Part shown: positions 60,416-64,000 of the stretch, piece by piece
How positions within the stretch are numbered: position 1 is the stretch's first letter
How the letters are laid out: every line of letters begins with the position of its first letter
Assembly: GCA_021234535.1 (NCBI GenBank)
Contig: CM037838.1
Span: forward strand, 11,057,929-11,121,928
DNA length: 64,000 nt
DNA from: Stichopus chloronotus
Taxonomy: Eukaryota; Echinodermata; Holothuroidea; Aspidochirotida; Stichopodidae
Direction: 5' to 3'
Translations under genes and position numbers: made by a program
The notes under the pieces: model-generated
What the model saw: the letters and a program-made list of their open reading frames with translations, nothing else
What the model was told of the DNA's origin: nothing
The model's database searches: none

Positions 60416-63400
60416 ATTTGCCAACGACTTATGTAATGTGTTTGTGAGACACTGCTGTACTGTTACATATCCATTATGTAGGCGCGCTATGCTTCTTTAC
60501 AACAAGAACTTGACCGTTACATTTCAAACATGAATTCTGTTTATACTGTCTCTATGCAATGTCGTTGCTTTTTAAAGTAGTCACTGTCTTGTTTTCGGTC
60601 ATAGAATGGTATATTCCGTCCATGGAAACCTTGCTTGTAACATGTAAATAAAAAGGGTAAACTAATTCTTACCCTTTTTGGCTTTTCAGTACACATGCAA
60701 TCACTTTAATAGCTGCTACAACGAAAACCTCAAAGACGAGAATACAAGAAACAGGTGTTCTGCAAACAACACACTGTGTGGACTTTGCTCAACATTGTGG
60801 TATGTTCAAAATCATTAATGGTTGCTTCTACAGTATGCACCGCTCTGATAACGTCTGACGGTGTGATTACACCAGTATTTGTTAAGGTTTATAGTTCATT
60901 AATTCGTGACCTCTGCTACGAAAGGTACACATACGCTTCATAGTGATTCACAGTTAGTGTTGAAAACATGAGTCCAACTGAAACGACAAGATGTCGTTTG
61001 AAGTAAGCAATGCTCAGTCAAGCATCTCCCAACTATATACGATAGTACACCCCCCCCCCCCCCTTCTTAGAAAGTAGGAAACCAGCGAACAACCACTATA
61101 CCGATTTTTGCAGTTGACCAGTTTCACAAAATGCACATGCTAACGAAGAAATTTATTGTTATCCCGAAAACTCACAAACGAAATGAAGGAAAAAACAAGC
61201 AATATATACCACGTTACAGTGTTAATATTGCATACTTTGTGGGTGCGGGTACGTGCGTGTGTGCGTTTGTGTGAAGAGGAGGTGGGGGGGGGGGGGGGGG
61301 AGTGTAAGTTAGCATATTCACCATGGAAATAGAACTTGAAGTTAGGAGGAGAGTGTCAATTCGCATTATACCGCGACCTCACATACGATATTAATACATG
61401 TATATACATACAGTGTGTCAATCTATTGTACAACTTCCTCGGAAAGGTAATGATTACTGCGTGCTAAAATTTGCGGGTCAAATTGCCAGATGTAAGTTAA
61501 TGAACTGTAGAAGATAACTTTTTTTTTTCAAGTGCAATCTAAAGAAATAATAGGAAAGAGATGATACAAGGAAACAAATCACGTAAGAATTTTCTATTAA
61601 ATTAGACACAGTAGGTATGAACAAATACTGCATATTATCCATTGTTTAGTCGTGTAACTATAAACGACCATACTTACCACATTAAGAAATTCGTGGTTAA
61701 GCAGCTAGTACACTCTGTTTTACACTCCTTTGTTAATACATATGTTCCTATTAATAAGTTAAAGGCAGCTTCAACGATCCCACCATTCGCCTCGCAAATT
61801 GATTGTGCAATTAATGTGAGCAATGATCGCTCCGACTGATTAAACACAGGTGTCGTCGTTCGATATATTTTGAAAGTAATAAACTGATCGCAGCTCGAGC
61901 TTGGAACTTAGCTGTACTAGACTCGGGTAACGTCGGTGAGTGTTGCGAGTCACTCCGTACGTTGACAACGGTACTGCTATACAGCCTAAGTAGGCTGCAT
62001 CCGTTGTTGCCTTCTAGAAACCTTTATAATCCCGGGCCGCGGCGCACAACTTACCCACGATCCGACAACACTCAGCAATCGCAGACCGTCTAATTCCCTC
62101 GAGACGGCTCACACCACACCGAATGTAGGAGATGGGATATCGTAAGTCTGCGGTGCCTATGAAGAATTCTCTCACCTTATAAAGCCCGCCTCAGATCGAT
62201 TCCACTACAGCCCCCCCCCCCCCCCCCCTCGGCCAAGACGTAGACAGAAATGTCTCGCAGTTTAGGTTGTTGTATTCTTTATCGGATATATATATATATA
62301 TTTATGTAGCTTCTGTGTTTGTGATACGACAAATGCGCAAGGAGATTTCTCATTATGGAAGACTATTATCTCTGGAACAAAAAAAGGCACGCTCGCCGAC
62401 AGACGACGAGCATGAGCTATGCTGATAATAAATTGTGCTTTTTGGGTAGAAATGTCGTGATCCTTCCAATGTATATGATAATTATATGAAGGGTGCGTAA
62501 ATCAAAGATATTTAGAAAAGTTCTCCACAACACCTACTGAGAATAGAGCATCAATGGTGCAGTAACTCATGCCAGATTTCAGAGCACATTATTTTCATCT
62601 TAGAGCTTGAATATTTTTTTTTGTTGCGCCGTGAAAATGTGATATGTTTACATTTCCCTTGCATTTCCTTGAAAAAAGAAATATTTTTAGGGAGTAGTGC
62701 TCGATGCTGCCTGCCTGTCTCAAAGTTTTACCATTGTCAGAGTCGTCATGTGACTGCACATTCCTCTCTGATTAGCTAAATCACTAAATGACATACATGT
62801 ATTTGTCGGGTCTAAGGAGAGGGAGCTCATGTTCAGTCGGGCCGACGGCTTACGACCGGACGAAAATCGATGGAATCGTAGTCCTGTGGGAGGTCCTCGT
62901 CGCCACGATTATATTCGACTCGCACTCAAGTCACTTTTGACTGCGGTGGGGTCTGTGCTTAGAAATTTAGGTCGTCTTCCTTCTGTCGAGTATTCTGCAC
63001 TTAGACGTCGAAGGTGGCCGTATTGTATCTAGCACAAACAATGTAGACATTTGATTGCTTCATTACTTTCCAAGATTGTTTCTTCCTGTGATTGACTGCA
63101 TCTTACAAGACAATTATGAGAACAAAAAATGATTTATCAAAAGCAATCAATCGACTTATTTCATTACAGAAATGGCAAACAAATCCACGAAATTTCCCGG
63201 TTGGGTTTCCTTCTGTTTTTCGAGAAAGAACCTGGGTCATCTGTTTATTTAATTCTGTTTGCAAGGATCAAAGGTTGCAATTTGTCAAGAAAAGCAATTC
63301 ATCTGACCGAGACATGTGGTTAACTCAATTCGGCCGTTATAGCCCAGAATGGACAAACACCACACGTATATTGACGTTGGTTAAATCGCCCTACCACGCA

Positions 63401-64000
63401 TGCGAGGATACCGTTACATTATACTATTCACAGCGGACTGGGAGTACCTCGCGACAGGTTGTCTTCACTAAAAGAAAGCAAACGATACGATGGCATATGA
63501 ATATTCTCATATAACGTAACCAGATGCAATTTTAATTTTCAAACAGTGGGACAGTTCCAAATATCAGATTCGCTTACTTTCTTAACCAGTTATTCTATCA
63601 TAAGGGGGGGGGGGGGAGGGCAGTGTGGACTTAATTGTTTTTTGAAAGTCATTCGAAATCTCTAAATCGAGGCTATCTGGCCACTTCCATCTATTGAAAT
63701 AAACTGCGTGACAAGCAAAAATGAACTGGAGAGGTTGAACGCTCATAGAACCCTGCTTCTCAACCAAGGATGATAGTACCTCTTGGTGGTACTAGCAACC
63801 ACCCCATGGGGTACCAAGAAAGAATTTTCAATAATTTAAAAAAAAGTTGTGCTATGTAAATAATGCGGGGAATGGGGACATTTGCACAGGGTACCAAAGG
63901 GGGGACGGTTAAAACTGTTTAGAGTAAATGCAATTGTCAATACGATCCACACAACAACGTTGTATATATATCTACTATCTTCAAATATTATAAAGTGAGG
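60416..64000. other. Intergenic, no confident gene
   Basis: Long homopolymer runs lie at about 61050 (C), 61284-61300 (G17), 62211-62228 (C18) and 63604 (G). A CpG-rich stretch at 62820-63030 encodes a 67-codon Arg-rich frame (starts MFSRADGLRP), followed by an unrelated 140-codon frame at 63092-63514. Neither has a recognisable domain, so I do not call them genes. They could be exons of an undetermined gene or transposon remnants. Confidence 0.45.
62211..62228. repeat. Poly(C) run, 18 bases
   Basis: The longest of about 22 G- or C-homopolymers of nine or more bases in the window. Confidence 0.9.

Noticed and set aside
62829..63514. Arg-rich 67-codon frame and following 140-codon frame
   Set aside because: Somewhat CpG-rich, but no family motif and no consistent splice pattern joining them, so not called as a gene.

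Overview
This 64 kb window is AT-rich eukaryotic DNA. It has no bacterial operon structure: genes are sparse, splice signals are present, long intergenic stretches are full of degenerate transposons and simple repeats, and there are many long poly(G)/poly(C) runs. Together with multiple SLC35G-like transporters, this suggests a marine invertebrate. A deuterostome such as an echinoderm (possibly a sea cucumber) is my best guess, but the species cannot be fixed from sequence alone.

The only confident protein-coding content is a cluster of drug/metabolite-transporter superfamily genes (two EamA domains, SLC35G1-like), all on the minus strand. Three are intact single-exon reading frames: 26533-27726 (397 aa), 46149-47321 (390 aa) and 56590-57804 (404 aa). 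A fourth copy at 8041-8950 is broken by two tandem stop codons, a one-base insertion and loss of the last ~90 codons. All four have a 3' splice site 1-50 nt upstream of the ATG, so the coding exon is probably preceded by at least one non-coding 5' exon. For the 26.5-27.7 kb gene that exon can be placed at about 27985-28240. A diverged orphan copy of it, with donor and part of the intron but no coding exon, lies in the opposite orientation at about 41880-42170.

Layout. 1-1570: arrays of a CTTAAGT-type motif flanking a possible coding remnant, then a short foldback. 3021-3500: endonuclease remnant of a non-LTR retrotransposon. 4960-9050: copy A of a segmental duplication, with the pseudogene. 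9.3-19.5 kb: no recognisable genes. 19.98-22.56 kb: a decayed DNA-transposon transposase (minus) abutted by a decayed, 5'-truncated LINE (plus). 22.61-27.85 kb: copy B of the duplication, with the intact transporter. 28-33 kb: intergenic, one candidate small membrane-protein ORF. 33242-34200: 37-copy, 26-bp minisatellite. 36465-36768: 304-bp foldback/MITE. 37-46 kb: intergenic with small repeats. 46.1-47.3 kb: second intact transporter. 47.5-51.5 kb: strikingly enriched in TACTGTA/TACAGTA. 56.6-57.8 kb: third intact transporter. 57.9-64 kb: no confident gene.

The transporters probably arose by local segmental duplication. The 3' flank of the pseudogene and of the 27-kb gene align collinearly for about 4 kb. 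The coding part is far better conserved than the flanks, which points to purifying selection or gene conversion before the copy died. No CRISPR array, rRNA or tRNA gene was recognised, and I found no clear new biological system. The most unusual items are the orphan 5' exon, the heptamer-rich region, the CTTAAGT arrays and the foldback element.
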